This document shows positions 1 to 7,295 of a DNA stretch of 14,773 bases, one piece after another. The position numbers and the translations under genes are program-made. The notes under the pieces are model-generated. The model was not told where the DNA came from. It saw nothing but the letters and a program-made list of their open reading frames with translations, and made no database searches. Numbering within the stretch: the stretch's first letter is position 1; the number at the start of each line of letters is the position of its first letter. Location: NCBI GenBank assembly GCA_002296885.1, contig DBIH01000183.1:1-14773 (forward strand), in the 5' to 3' direction. The stretch is from Flavobacterium sp. UBA807. GTDB taxonomy: Bacteria > Bacteroidota > Bacteroidia > Flavobacteriales > Flavobacteriaceae.

Positions 1-1193
1 AAATTATTGATTCGGTTTTCATAAGCACGCATCACATTTCTTATCATGTTGTATGCTTTGGTCTTTGCTTCAGCAGGAAACATCTGCTCAACATATAATT
101 TTCCTAAAGCTTCACCAACTGTTCCGTTAACAACCTGAAGTGCTTTTTCGTGACGTGGTCTTTGTTTCAATGCACCAGTCAATGCTTTTCCATAAAATTC
201 CCAGTTAGCGGTTTCAATATCAGTAGATAATTGTCCGGCTGATCCTCTTAATAAATTCCAACGCATATAGGCTTTCCAGTCATCCACTTTGTTTTCAGAT
301 AAAATGGTTTGCAAAGCAGCCATATATCTTGGTTGAGAAACAATAACTGTATCAACTTTTGTGATTCCGATACCGCTTAAATAACCTTTCCAGTCAATAA
401 TCGGAACCATTTTCTGCAAATCGCCTATTGATGTTGGGTTGTATTGTTTTTTTGGATCTCTTCTCTCAACCCTGTCCAATCTTGGTCGTGACATTGAAAT
501 TTCTAAAGCAAGGATTTTTTCTGCATCGGCTTTTGCCTGATCTGGTTTTTCTCCAATGAATGCTAACATTCTTGCTACATGCGCTTGATATTTTTCACGT
601 TTTTCTTTTGAATCTTTTTCATCAGAAACATAATAATCTCTATCCGGCAGACCTAATCCGCCAACTCCAAGGCTTACAACATTTCTGTTACTGTTTTTAT
701 CATCAGCACCAATTCCAAATCCGAAGAAACCTGCTCCTCCTCCTTTAGATTCAGCATATATCAATAATTTTTGCAGATCTTTGACGTTCTTAACATCGTC
801 AATCATTTTTAAATATGGCTTGATCGGATCAATTCCCTGTTTGTTTCTTGCGACAGTATCCATAACCGATTTGTACATGTTTATGGCTTTCCCCTGATCA
901 GTATTTGAGGTGTACTTTTTGTCGGCTGCAGCTTTTTTCAAAATTGCCAAAGCATCTTTGTCTGTGTTTTGACGCAATTCATCAAAACTTCCCCAACGAG
1001 TTTTATCAGCCGGAATTTCGGTATTTTTTAACCATGTCCCGTTAACGAATTTGAAGAAATCGTTTTTTGGGCTTACCGATTTGTCCATCAAAGACACATT
1101 AATTCCCGGGGCTTTTTGTTGCGCATTGATTTGAAAAGCACTTGTGAAAACAAATACTGTCAACAATGTTTTTGAATTAGTAATAAACTTCAT
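1..1193 (-). CDS. M13 family zinc metallopeptidase, N-terminal part
   Basis: This is the first ~397 codons of a secreted or periplasmic endopeptidase of the M13 (neprilysin/PepO) family; the rest lies beyond base 1. The translation starts MKFITNSKTLL and has a type I signal peptide with probable cleavage near residue 24 (INA|QQ). The family's N-terminal signature follows: NDFFKFVNGTWL at about residues 44-55, then WGSFDELR (67-74). A second family hallmark, GLGLPDRDYYV, is near 179-189. M13 enzymes are zinc endopeptidases of about 670-700 residues that cut oligopeptides. The HExxH zinc site and the second zinc ligand lie in the missing C-terminal half, so catalytic competence cannot be judged. 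The ATG at 1193 is chosen because it starts the signal peptide and lies downstream of a TAnnTTTG box on this strand. It is divergent from the SCO1-like gene. Confidence 0.93.
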   Translation of the reverse strand, partial: MKFITNSKTLLTVFVFTSAFQINAQQKAPGINVSLMDKSVSPKNDFFKFVNGTWLKNTEIPADKTRWGSFDELRQNTDKDALAILKKAAADKKYTSNTDQGKAINMYKSVMDTVARNKQGIDPIKPYLKMIDDVKNVKDLQKLLIYAESKGGGAGFFGFGIGADDKNSNRNVVSLGVGGLGLPDRDYYVSDEKDSKEKREKYQAHVARMLAFIGEKPDQAKADAEKILALEISMSRPRLDRVERRDPKKQYNPTSIGDLQKMVPIIDWKGYLSGIGITKVDTVIVSQPRYMAALQTILSENKVDDWKAYMRWNLLRGSAGQLSTDIETANWEFYGKALTGALKQRPRHEKALQVVNGTVGEALGKLYVEQMFPAEAKTKAYNMIRNVMRAYENRINN

Positions 1194-1220
1194 AATTATT
1201 TACTTTATTGTTAGTTGATA

Positions 1221-1228
1221 CAAATTTA
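1221..1228 (-). promoter_or_regulatory. Putative -7 promoter element of the M13 peptidase gene
   Basis: Read on the minus strand this is TAAATTTG, an exact match to the Bacteroidota -7 consensus TAnnTTTG, about 28 bases upstream of the peptidase start codon. No clear -33 TTTG is visible at the usual spacing, so the call rests on one element and its position. Confidence 0.45.
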
Positions 1229-1310
1229 TTGATTCCTATGGAAGAAATCTTTTTTTAACAGAGATATGTCTTTATTAGTTTTAAAATGTTACAATGATAG
1301 GTTGCTTTTG

Positions 1311-1318
1311 TATTTTTG
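1311..1318 (+). promoter_or_regulatory. Putative -7 promoter element of the SCO1-like gene
   Basis: TATTTTTG matches the Bacteroidota -7 consensus TAnnTTTG and ends 43 bases before the ATG at 1362. The -33 element is not obvious. It is the only full match in the divergent spacer on this strand. Confidence 0.45.
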
Positions 1319-1361
1319 CCATTCGAGACCATTGGGTTGAACTGTTACGAACTAAAAAATA

Positions 1362-2036
1362 ATGCTAGAAACTATAAAGAAATACAGGATTTTCATTGGA
1401 ACTTTTGTGGTTTTTTCTACAATAACCATTTCATTGTTTTACAATGTTTTAAAGCCAGGAAAAACCTTACCTATTTATAATCCCGCTGATGTTAATCCTG
1501 AATTGGTAGATTCGACTGTTCAGTACATTGCACGCGAACATAAAATTGCCGACTTTTCCTTTATCAATCAAAACGGAAAGACCATTACCCAAAAAGATTA
1601 CGAAGGCAAAATTTATGTTGCCGATTTTTTCTTCACTACCTGTCAATCCATCTGTCCGATTATGACGACCAATATGGTTGATGTTCAGAAAGCTTTTCTG
1701 AATAATCCGAAGGTGATGATTTTATCGCATACCGTAACTCCTGAAATTGACAGCGTTCCGGTTTTGAAAAAATATGCTATCAAAAAAGGTGTTATCGACT
1801 CGAAATGGAATCTTGTTACCGGTGACAAAAAAGACATTTACCGCATGGCGAGAAAGTCTTATCTGGCAGTAAAATTGGGCAAACCAAATGAATTGTATGA
1901 TATGGTGCATACTGAAAATTTTGTTCTTGTAGATACCCAAAGAAGGGTTCGTGGTTTTTATGACGGAACCAAACCAGAAGAAATAAAACGCTTAATTGAA
2001 GACATCAATTGGCTTTGCGAAAACGATAAAAAATAG
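1362..2036 (+). CDS. SCO1/SenC family copper chaperone (cytochrome oxidase assembly)
   Basis: This is a 224-residue, membrane-anchored thioredoxin-fold protein of the SCO family. Residues about 8-29 form one N-terminal membrane segment, and the thioredoxin-like domain follows from about residue 60. The copper-binding CxxxC motif is intact at C94 and C98 (FFTTCQSICPIM), and the third ligand is most likely H183 in MVHTENFVLVD. SCO proteins deliver copper to the CuA site of cytochrome c oxidase, or act as thiol reductants for it, on the outer face of the inner membrane. The length is normal for the family. A 74-base gap separates the gene from feoA, which has its own -7-like box, so co-transcription with feoAB is possible but not required. 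Its position beside iron and manganese uptake genes is suggestive only. Confidence 0.93.
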   Translation: MLETIKKYRIFIGTFVVFSTITISLFYNVLKPGKTLPIYNPADVNPELVDSTVQYIAREHKIADFSFINQNGKTITQKDYEGKIYVADFFFTTCQSICPIMTTNMVDVQKAFLNNPKVMILSHTVTPEIDSVPVLKKYAIKKGVIDSKWNLVTGDKKDIYRMARKSYLAVKLGKPNELYDMVHTENFVLVDTQRRVRGFYDGTKPEEIKRLIEDINWLCENDKK

Positions 2037-2076
2037 CAAAACTGATATTTATCATTTTATATTCTTATTTTATCCC

Positions 2077-2104
2077 TATTTTTGTAATCTAAATTCAATC
2101 TAAA
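2077..2104 (+). promoter_or_regulatory. feoA promoter -7 box and candidate metal-regulator sites
   Basis: TATTTTTG at 2077-2084 matches the TAnnTTTG -7 consensus. Just downstream, across the expected transcription start, the hexamer TCTAAA occurs twice in direct orientation (2088-2093 and 2099-2104), 11 bases apart. Each is part of AATCTAAA, the complement of TTTAGATT. That 8-mer also occurs in the palindrome of the divergent mntH promoter (7270-7289). The position over the start site suits a repressor. The operator role is inference. Confidence 0.4.
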
Positions 2105-2110
2105 TAAGAA

Positions 2111-2347
2111 TTGAGAACCACAGTTGACTTATTACAAATAGGAGACAAAGCAAAAATCACTGCTGTTGATTTGGATAAAATTCCGCTCAAGCTTCTGGAA
2201 ATGGGATGTTTCCCGGATAACGATTTGGAAATTATCCAAATTGCCCCGCTTGGCGACCCTATCTACCTGAACGTAAACAACGGTTCTCATTTGGCTATAC
2301 GCAAAGAAATTGCCCGTGAGATTGAAGTTGAAATCCATTCCAAATAA
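2111..2347 (+). CDS. feoA: FeoA, ferrous iron transport accessory protein
   Basis: This is a 78-residue SH3-like FeoA protein, the usual cytoplasmic partner of FeoB. The family pattern is clear: L..GDKAKI near the start, then LKLLEMGCFP (residues 28-37), then IQIAPLGDPIYLNVNNGSHLAIRK. The start codon is TTG at 2111. No in-frame ATG occurs before the Met of LLEMG, which would remove the first strand, so TTG is the reasonable choice. It is separated from feoB by only 6 bases, giving a tight feoAB operon. The weak start codon may lower FeoA translation relative to FeoB. FeoA is thought to modulate the G-protein or gating activity of FeoB; its exact job is unsettled. Confidence 0.93.
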   Translation: MRTTVDLLQIGDKAKITAVDLDKIPLKLLEMGCFPDNDLEIIQIAPLGDPIYLNVNNGSHLAIRKEIAREIEVEIHSK

Positions 2348-2353
2348 GTAAAC

Positions 2354-4459
2354 ATGAGCATTCAAAACATCAATGTTGCATTAATTGGAAATCCAAATAC
2401 CGGAAAAACTTCGGTGTTCAACCAACTTACAGGATTGAATCAACAGGTTGGAAATTATCCGGGAATCACTGTCGAAAAAAAGCTTGGCTTCTGCAAACTG
2501 CCGAATAATATCAAAGCAAACATTCTTGATTTACCGGGAACCTATAGCCTAAACGCTAGTTCGATTGATGAAAATGTTGTCATCGAATTAATGCTCAATA
2601 AAAATGACAAACTTTTCCCGGATGTTGCGGTTGTCATTTCAGACGTTGAAAATTTAAAGCGGAACCTGCTTCTTTTTACCCAAATAAAAGATCTCGAAAT
2701 TCCGACGATTTTGGTCATCAACATGACAGACCGGATGAAACGCAAAGGAATTTCTCTTGATATTCCGTATCTTGAAAAAGAATTAAAGACCAAAATAGTT
2801 TTAGTAAGCACCCGAAAAGGAATTGGAATTGATGAACTGAAAAATCAGATTGTAGATTACAAATCTTTATCAACCGAACCTTGCCTTAACGCTTCAAGCA
2901 TTGATAAGGAGTATTTTGACAAACTCCGCCATGCCTTTCCAAATCAGTTATTATACAAACTTTGGCTCGTAATTACTCAGGATGTGAATTTCCTGAATTT
3001 GGAACGTCAGGAAATAAACAGTTCATTTACAAAATCTCATTCCGAATTAAAACGGATGCAGCAAAAGGAAACTATCAAACGGTATCAGTTTATTAATGAT
3101 ACTTTAAAGATTGGCCAGACAATTGATTCTAAAAACGCTACCGATTTACGTTCGAAACTTGACAGAATCTTAACGCATAAAGTCTTTGGTTATCTGATTT
3201 TCTTTGGAATTTTACTGCTGATTTTCCAATCTATTTTTGACTGGTCAAGTTATCCGATGGATTTTATTGATGCTACTTTTGCCGACTTGGCAAACTACTC
3301 AAAAGTACATCTTCCCCCGGGAGAATTTACCAATCTGATTAGTGAAGGAATCATTCCCGGAATTGGCGGAATCGTAATTTTTATTCCACAGATTGCCGTT
3401 CTGTTCCTATTTATTTCAATACTTGAAGAAAGCGGTTATATGAGCCGTGTGGTTTTTTTAATGGATAAAATCATGCGTCGTTATGGTCTTTCGGGTAAAA
3501 GTGTAGTGCCGTTGGTTTCGGGAACTGCCTGCGCTATTCCTGCAATCATGAGCGCCCGGAATATTGAAAACTGGAAAGAAAGGTTGATTACAATTTTAGT
3601 CACTCCGTTTATTACATGCTCTGCGCGTTTGCCGGTTTACGCGATTTTAATTGCTTTGATCATTCCGAATAAACGGCTATTTGGTGTTTTCAGTCTGCAA
3701 GGGGCAACGTTAATGATTCTGTATCTTTTAGGTTTTGGAATGGCTATTTTTTCGGCCTACATTCTGAATAAAATATTGAAGCTGAAAACAAAATCATATT
3801 TCGTGATTGAAATGCCCAATTATAAATTGCCGCTTTTAAAAAATGTTGCGATTAACGTAATTGAGAAAACAAAATCGTTCGTATTTGGTGCCGGGAAAAT
3901 CATTTTGGCAATCTCAATAATCTTATGGTTTTTGGGGTCACATGGCCCAGGAAGCGATTTCAAAAACGCCCAAAAAATAGTTGAAAAGCAAGTTTACACT
4001 GCTCCAATCCCCATAAATCCATCTGTTATTCCTGACAGGGTTTCCGAATATAAGCTGGAGCACTCGTATATTGGGAAAATCGGAAAATCGATTGAGCCCG
4101 TGATACAGCCTTTGGGTTATGATTGGAAAATCGGAATTGCCGTAGTCACTTCTTTTGCAGCGCGTGAAGTTTTTGTGGCAACATTGGCAACTATCTACAG
4201 TGTTGGAAGTAAAAGTGATGACGATATTACCATCAAAGACAGGATGGAATCTGAAGTACGTGATGATGGAAGCAAAATATTCAGTTTTGCCACAGGTGTT
4301 TCCTTATTGCTTTTTTATGCTTTTGCAATGCAGTGTGCCAGCACACTGGCCATAACTAAAAAGGAAACCAACTCCTGGAAATGGCCAATGATTCAGTTAT
4401 TTTTCATGAGTGGATTTGCTTATATAACCGCGCTGATTGCGTATCAATTCTTGAAGTAA
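2354..4459 (+). CDS. feoB: FeoB, GTPase-coupled ferrous iron transporter
   Basis: This is a full-length FeoB of 701 residues, the inner-membrane Fe(II) permease. The N-terminal G domain has G1 GNPNTGKTS (12-20), the switch I stretch GNYPGITVE (33-41), G3 DLPG (59-62) and G4 NMTD (123-126), with G5-like STR near 152-154. A helical spacer follows to about residue 270, then a polytopic membrane region. The membrane part carries the two conserved gate motifs: SGTACAIPAIMSARNIENWK and the later TPFITCSARLPVY, each with its conserved Cys. The second gate repeat includes FAAREVFVATLATIY. The start ATG at 2354 lies 6 bases after feoA, and the stop is directly followed by the ATG of a small Cys-rich gene. 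No frameshift or missing motif is seen. Confidence 0.97.
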   Translation: MSIQNINVALIGNPNTGKTSVFNQLTGLNQQVGNYPGITVEKKLGFCKLPNNIKANILDLPGTYSLNASSIDENVVIELMLNKNDKLFPDVAVVISDVENLKRNLLLFTQIKDLEIPTILVINMTDRMKRKGISLDIPYLEKELKTKIVLVSTRKGIGIDELKNQIVDYKSLSTEPCLNASSIDKEYFDKLRHAFPNQLLYKLWLVITQDVNFLNLERQEINSSFTKSHSELKRMQQKETIKRYQFINDTLKIGQTIDSKNATDLRSKLDRILTHKVFGYLIFFGILLLIFQSIFDWSSYPMDFIDATFADLANYSKVHLPPGEFTNLISEGIIPGIGGIVIFIPQIAVLFLFISILEESGYMSRVVFLMDKIMRRYGLSGKSVVPLVSGTACAIPAIMSARNIENWKERLITILVTPFITCSARLPVYAILIALIIPNKRLFGVFSLQGATLMILYLLGFGMAIFSAYILNKILKLKTKSYFVIEMPNYKLPLLKNVAINVIEKTKSFVFGAGKIILAISIILWFLGSHGPGSDFKNAQKIVEKQVYTAPIPINPSVIPDRVSEYKLEHSYIGKIGKSIEPVIQPLGYDWKIGIAVVTSFAAREVFVATLATIYSVGSKSDDDITIKDRMESEVRDDGSKIFSFATGVSLLLFYAFAMQCASTLAITKKETNSWKWPMIQLFFMSGFAYITALIAYQFLK

Positions 4460-4585
4460 ATGGGAACGCAGGAAATATTAATGTATCTCGCTCTGGCAGC
4501 AGCTTTGGCTTTTTTAATCCGAAAGTTTTTCTGGAATAAAAAATCAAAGAAAAACTGTGGTGATGACGATTGTGGTTGTCACTAA
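4460..4585 (+). CDS. Small FeoB-associated Cys-rich membrane protein (41 aa)
   Basis: The ATG at 4460 directly abuts the feoB stop codon (TAA, 4457-4459), so translation is probably coupled. The 41-residue product starts MGTQEILMYLALAAALAFLI, one membrane helix. A short basic stretch (RKFFWNKKSKK) follows, then the Cys-rich end NCGDDDCGCH. This architecture (one N-terminal helix, positive linker, C-terminal Cys cluster) matches the FeoB-associated Cys-rich membrane proteins, which replace FeoC in many bacteria. The Cys/Asp/His tail could bind Fe(II) or an Fe-S cluster near FeoB; this is inference. The last 4 bases overlap the end of the convergent mntR gene. Confidence 0.85.
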   Translation: MGTQEILMYLALAAALAFLIRKFFWNKKSKKNCGDDDCGCH

Positions 4586-5235
4586 ATAATCTTCACATAA
4601 AGATTGGCGGCAATCATATTGGATATTGTAACCGTTTTTCCTCCCACTTTTATCTTCAGTGACAAATCAAATTCTTCTTTTGTCAGAACTTCAATTTTAG
4701 ACCCTAAATTAATTTGATTCTTGTCTAAGTATTTCAAAAATTGCGAAGATGAATCCTTCACGCCAACGCAAATTCCAATTTGATTCTCATTCAATTCGGC
4801 CAACAATAATTTTTCCACTTTATTGATTTTCCCATTGATATCCGGAATGGGATCACCATGTGGATCTTCCGTTGGATTTCCTAAGAAATCATCGAGTTTA
4901 TTGATGAGTTTCTCCGATTTTATGTGTTCGAGCTGTTCGGCAATATCATGAACCTCATCCCACGAAAAATGTAATTTATCAACAAGGAAAACTTCCCAAA
5001 GACGGTGCTTCCTGACAATCATTTTTGCCAAATGGCTTCCTTTTTCAGTCAATAAAACACCTTGATATTTTTTGTAAACTATCAATTCTTTTTCAGCCAA
5101 TTTCTTGAGCATATCCGTTACAGAGGAAGCCTTGGTTTCCATTTTCTCCGCAATAGCATTGGTGCTGACCTCAGCTCCGGATGATGCCGTGATGTGGTAA
5201 ATTGTTTTTAAATAATTCTCTTCGGAAAAAGTCAT
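4582..5235 (-). CDS. mntR: DtxR/MntR-family metal-dependent transcriptional regulator
   Basis: This is a 217-residue regulator with the three-part DtxR/IdeR layout. The N-terminal winged helix (about 1-70) has the recognition stretch TKASSVTDMLKKLAEKELI. The metal-binding dimerisation domain (about 71-140) carries RKHRLWEVFL, HDIAEQLEHI and the DPHGDPIP signature, and a C-terminal SH3/FeoA-like domain occupies about 148-217. By alignment from memory, candidate ligands are H77, E81, H96, E100, E103 and H104. DtxR has Cys102 where this protein has E100; Glu there is the MntR pattern and argues for Mn(II). The MntR ligands Asp8 and Glu11, however, correspond to N7 and K10 here, so the metal is uncertain. 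It lies downstream of mntH on the same strand and converges with feoAB, so it probably represses one or both when metal is plentiful. Confidence 0.9.
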   Translation of the reverse strand: MTFSEENYLKTIYHITASSGAEVSTNAIAEKMETKASSVTDMLKKLAEKELIVYKKYQGVLLTEKGSHLAKMIVRKHRLWEVFLVDKLHFSWDEVHDIAEQLEHIKSEKLINKLDDFLGNPTEDPHGDPIPDINGKINKVEKLLLAELNENQIGICVGVKDSSSQFLKYLDKNQINLGSKIEVLTKEEFDLSLKIKVGGKTVTISNMIAANLYVKII

Positions 5236-5250
5236 AGTGTTATGTAATCT

Positions 5251-5345
5251 GATTTAGCCCCGATAGCAGTGGCATCCTTTATACCTGACAGGTTTAAAAC
5301 CTGACAGGTATAAAGATAAAACGGATAGCGGGAATAGCTTCTAAC
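5251..5345. repeat. Intergenic hairpin element, copy 1 (possible structured RNA)
   Basis: This element fills most of the spacer between mntH and mntR. Its core is a long near-perfect hairpin, arms 5277-5295 and 5297-5315 (19 bp, one mismatch), containing ACCTGACAGGT twice. Outside it, flanks can also pair: CCCG (5259-5262) with CGGG (5329-5332), and AGC (5256-5258) with GCT (5337-5339). The flanks have the general form AGCCCCGATAGCAGTGGCATCC and CGGATAGCGGGAATAGCTTC. From memory, flanks of this kind recur between genes in Flavobacterium genomes. A related element follows crtY (about 9201-9285). It could be a repeat-derived terminator for mntH, a mobile palindromic repeat, or a structured RNA. 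The functional strand cannot be settled from the sequence. Confidence 0.6.
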
Positions 5346-5346
5346 A

Positions 5347-7218
5347 TTAATTTTTAATAATAAACAAAGGAATGGAAATTTTGTGACGTACATTGTCAAC
5401 GGTTGTCCCAAATATCAAATCTTTTAGCCCTGAATGCCCGTGTGTTCCCATAATCAGCAAATCATAATTCCCTTCGTTGATGATTTTTGGTATTATTTTT
5501 CCGGGCTTGCCAAACCCTAACTTAATATCGATATGAAAACCTCTTTCTTCTAAAAGCATTTTGTATTCCAACAATAGATTCTCGTCGATTGTAGTTTCAT
5601 GGTCGCTGGTTTTATTTCCGTAAAGCATTGCTCCGACGGTTTCAACAACATGTATCAAAGTATATCTCGTTTCCTTTCCACCGATGTCAAAGGCGTGATT
5701 TAATGCTTTTTCATCGGCTTCAGAAAAATCTACCGAAATGGCAATATTTTTATTGTGATAGTTTTCTTTTGTGTTAAGTTTTAAAACTGTATTGTGGGGC
5801 GAATGATTATCGATTACATTTTTTGCATTACTGATAAACGGTTTGAAAACTATATATAACAATAATATCAAAAATCCAATTGCCAAAGGAACAACGGTGC
5901 ACCATAAAATTGTAGGGTTTTCAGAAGATTCGAGCCAATTCTGAATTTCATTAAAAACCAATTTAATGTTCAGCGAAACAATGATTGTGGCAATAACCCA
6001 GGAAGCGATTTGTGTTGTGGTACTGATTTCAAAGCCTTTCATTTTTTCTTTATCGCTCACAAAATGTATCAATGGAATGATTGCAAAACCCAATTGAAGA
6101 CTTAAAATCACCTGACTTAAAATCAGCATTTTCCCGGTAACGCTTTCACCAAAAACAGAAATTACAATCACCGCCGGAATGATGGCTATCAGTCTTGTAA
6201 TTATTCTTCGTACCCATGGTTGGATGCGTAAATTTAGATAACCTTCCATTACGATTTGTCCTGCCAGGGTTCCCGTTACAGTTGAGCTTTGGCCAGCCGC
6301 AATCAGAGCGACTGCAAATAATATCGGTGCCCATTTTGTTCCCAATAATGGTTCTAAAAGCTTGTGCGCATCCTGAATTTCGGCAACTTCAAACATTCCG
6401 TTTTGATAAAATACGGCTGCACCCAAAATTAAAATAGCCGCATTTACAAAGAACGCCAGATTCAGTGCAATGGTAGAATCTATAAAGTTGTATTTCAATG
6501 CCTGACTGATTCCTTTTTTGCTTCTGTCAAATTTTCGGGTCTGTACTAAAGAAGAATGCAGATATAAATTATGTGGCATGACGGTCGCACCGATAATTCC
6601 AATCGCAATGTATAAGGCATTTTCATTTGGTAATGACGGAATCAATCCTGAAGCAATTTTAGCAACCGAAGGTTGTGCAAAAATCATTTCAAAAATGAAT
6701 GAAAAACCAATGATGAGAACCAAAGCAAGAATAAATGCTTCCATTTTCCGCATCCCTTTATTGATTAAAAACAGCAGTAGAAAAGTATCCAGAACGGTTA
6801 TCATTACGCCCTGAATCAACGAAATACCAAAGAGTAAATTCAAACCAATTGCCATTCCAAGAACTTCAGCCAAATCACAGGCTGCAATAGCAATTTCGGC
6901 CAAAAAATAAAGAATGTAATTTATAAAAGGTGAATACGTTTCGCGCGAAGCCTGCGCCAAATCACGCTGGGTAACGATTCCTAAACGCGCACTCAGGCTC
7001 TGAAGCAAAAGCGCCATAATGTTACTCATCAGTAAGACCCAAAGCAACGCATAACCAAACTGGCTTCCTCCGGCAATATCAGTTGCCCAGTTTCCAGGAT
7101 CCATATAACCAACGCTGATTAGGTAGGCAGGACCAAGAAAGGCAAGGATTTTTCTAAAACCTGATGGCTTGTGCTCGGTCGCAATCGATTCATGCACTTC
7201 TTCTAACGATTTACTCAT
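5347..7218 (-). CDS. mntH: NRAMP divalent metal transporter fused to a UspA domain
   Basis: This 623-residue protein is a proton-coupled Mn(II)/Fe(II) importer of the NRAMP/MntH family with a cytoplasmic universal stress protein domain at the C terminus. The transporter spans about residues 25-462. It has the metal-site motif DPGNW in helix 1 (D40-N43) and MPHN in helix 6 (M214-H216), both canonical. A linker (about 463-487) leads to the Usp domain (about 488-623), which starts KNIAISVDFSEADEKAL. Its ATP-binding loop GTHGHSGLKDLIFGTT (591-606) fits the G-2x-G-9x-G(S/T) rule, so it probably binds ATP. Stand-alone MntH proteins are only about 410-450 residues. The ATG at 7218 follows a TAnnTTTG box, and the divergent spacer carries a palindrome likely to be a metal-regulator site. 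The start is well placed before the first helix. Confidence 0.95.
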   Translation of the reverse strand: MSKSLEEVHESIATEHKPSGFRKILAFLGPAYLISVGYMDPGNWATDIAGGSQFGYALLWVLLMSNIMALLLQSLSARLGIVTQRDLAQASRETYSPFINYILYFLAEIAIAACDLAEVLGMAIGLNLLFGISLIQGVMITVLDTFLLLFLINKGMRKMEAFILALVLIIGFSFIFEMIFAQPSVAKIASGLIPSLPNENALYIAIGIIGATVMPHNLYLHSSLVQTRKFDRSKKGISQALKYNFIDSTIALNLAFFVNAAILILGAAVFYQNGMFEVAEIQDAHKLLEPLLGTKWAPILFAVALIAAGQSSTVTGTLAGQIVMEGYLNLRIQPWVRRIITRLIAIIPAVIVISVFGESVTGKMLILSQVILSLQLGFAIIPLIHFVSDKEKMKGFEISTTTQIASWVIATIIVSLNIKLVFNEIQNWLESSENPTILWCTVVPLAIGFLILLLYIVFKPFISNAKNVIDNHSPHNTVLKLNTKENYHNKNIAISVDFSEADEKALNHAFDIGGKETRYTLIHVVETVGAMLYGNKTSDHETTIDENLLLEYKMLLEERGFHIDIKLGFGKPGKIIPKIINEGNYDLLIMGTHGHSGLKDLIFGTTVDNVRHKISIPLFIIKN

Positions 7219-7234
7219 ATTAAAAAGATTTCTA

Positions 7235-7242
7235 CAAATATA
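7235..7242 (-). promoter_or_regulatory. Putative -7 element of mntH
   Basis: Read on the minus strand this is TATATTTG, an exact TAnnTTTG match 16 bases upstream of the mntH ATG. At 19 bases upstream there is TTTA, one mismatch from the -33 TTTG. The inferred mRNA leader would be about 10 bases. The palindrome at 7270-7289 lies just upstream of this promoter. Confidence 0.5.
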
Positions 7243-7250
7243 GAAACATA

Positions 7251-7289
7251 TTTGGTTTAGGTAAATATTTTTTTAGATTTGTCTAAAAA
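7251..7289 (+). promoter_or_regulatory. Promoter of the barrel-crtY pair with overlapping palindromic operator
   Basis: A near-ideal Bacteroidota promoter is present: -33 TTTG (7251-7254), a 19-base spacer, and -7 TAGATTTG (7274-7281). The -7 box sits inside a perfect inverted repeat, TTTTTAGA (7270-7277), spacer TTTG, TCTAAAAA (7282-7289). A protein bound there would block this promoter and could also affect mntH on the other strand. The 8-mer TTTAGATT in the palindrome recurs twice, in reverse orientation, at the feoA start region (2086-2104). The DtxR/MntR-type regulator encoded at 4582-5235 is the natural candidate to bind it; this is inference. Confidence 0.6.
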
Positions 7290-7295
7290 TTATTT

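Noticed and set aside
560..748. 62-codon plus-strand reading frame
   Set aside because: It lies antisense within the M13 peptidase gene, whose reading frame has clear family motifs; the product is low-complexity with no recognisable pattern.
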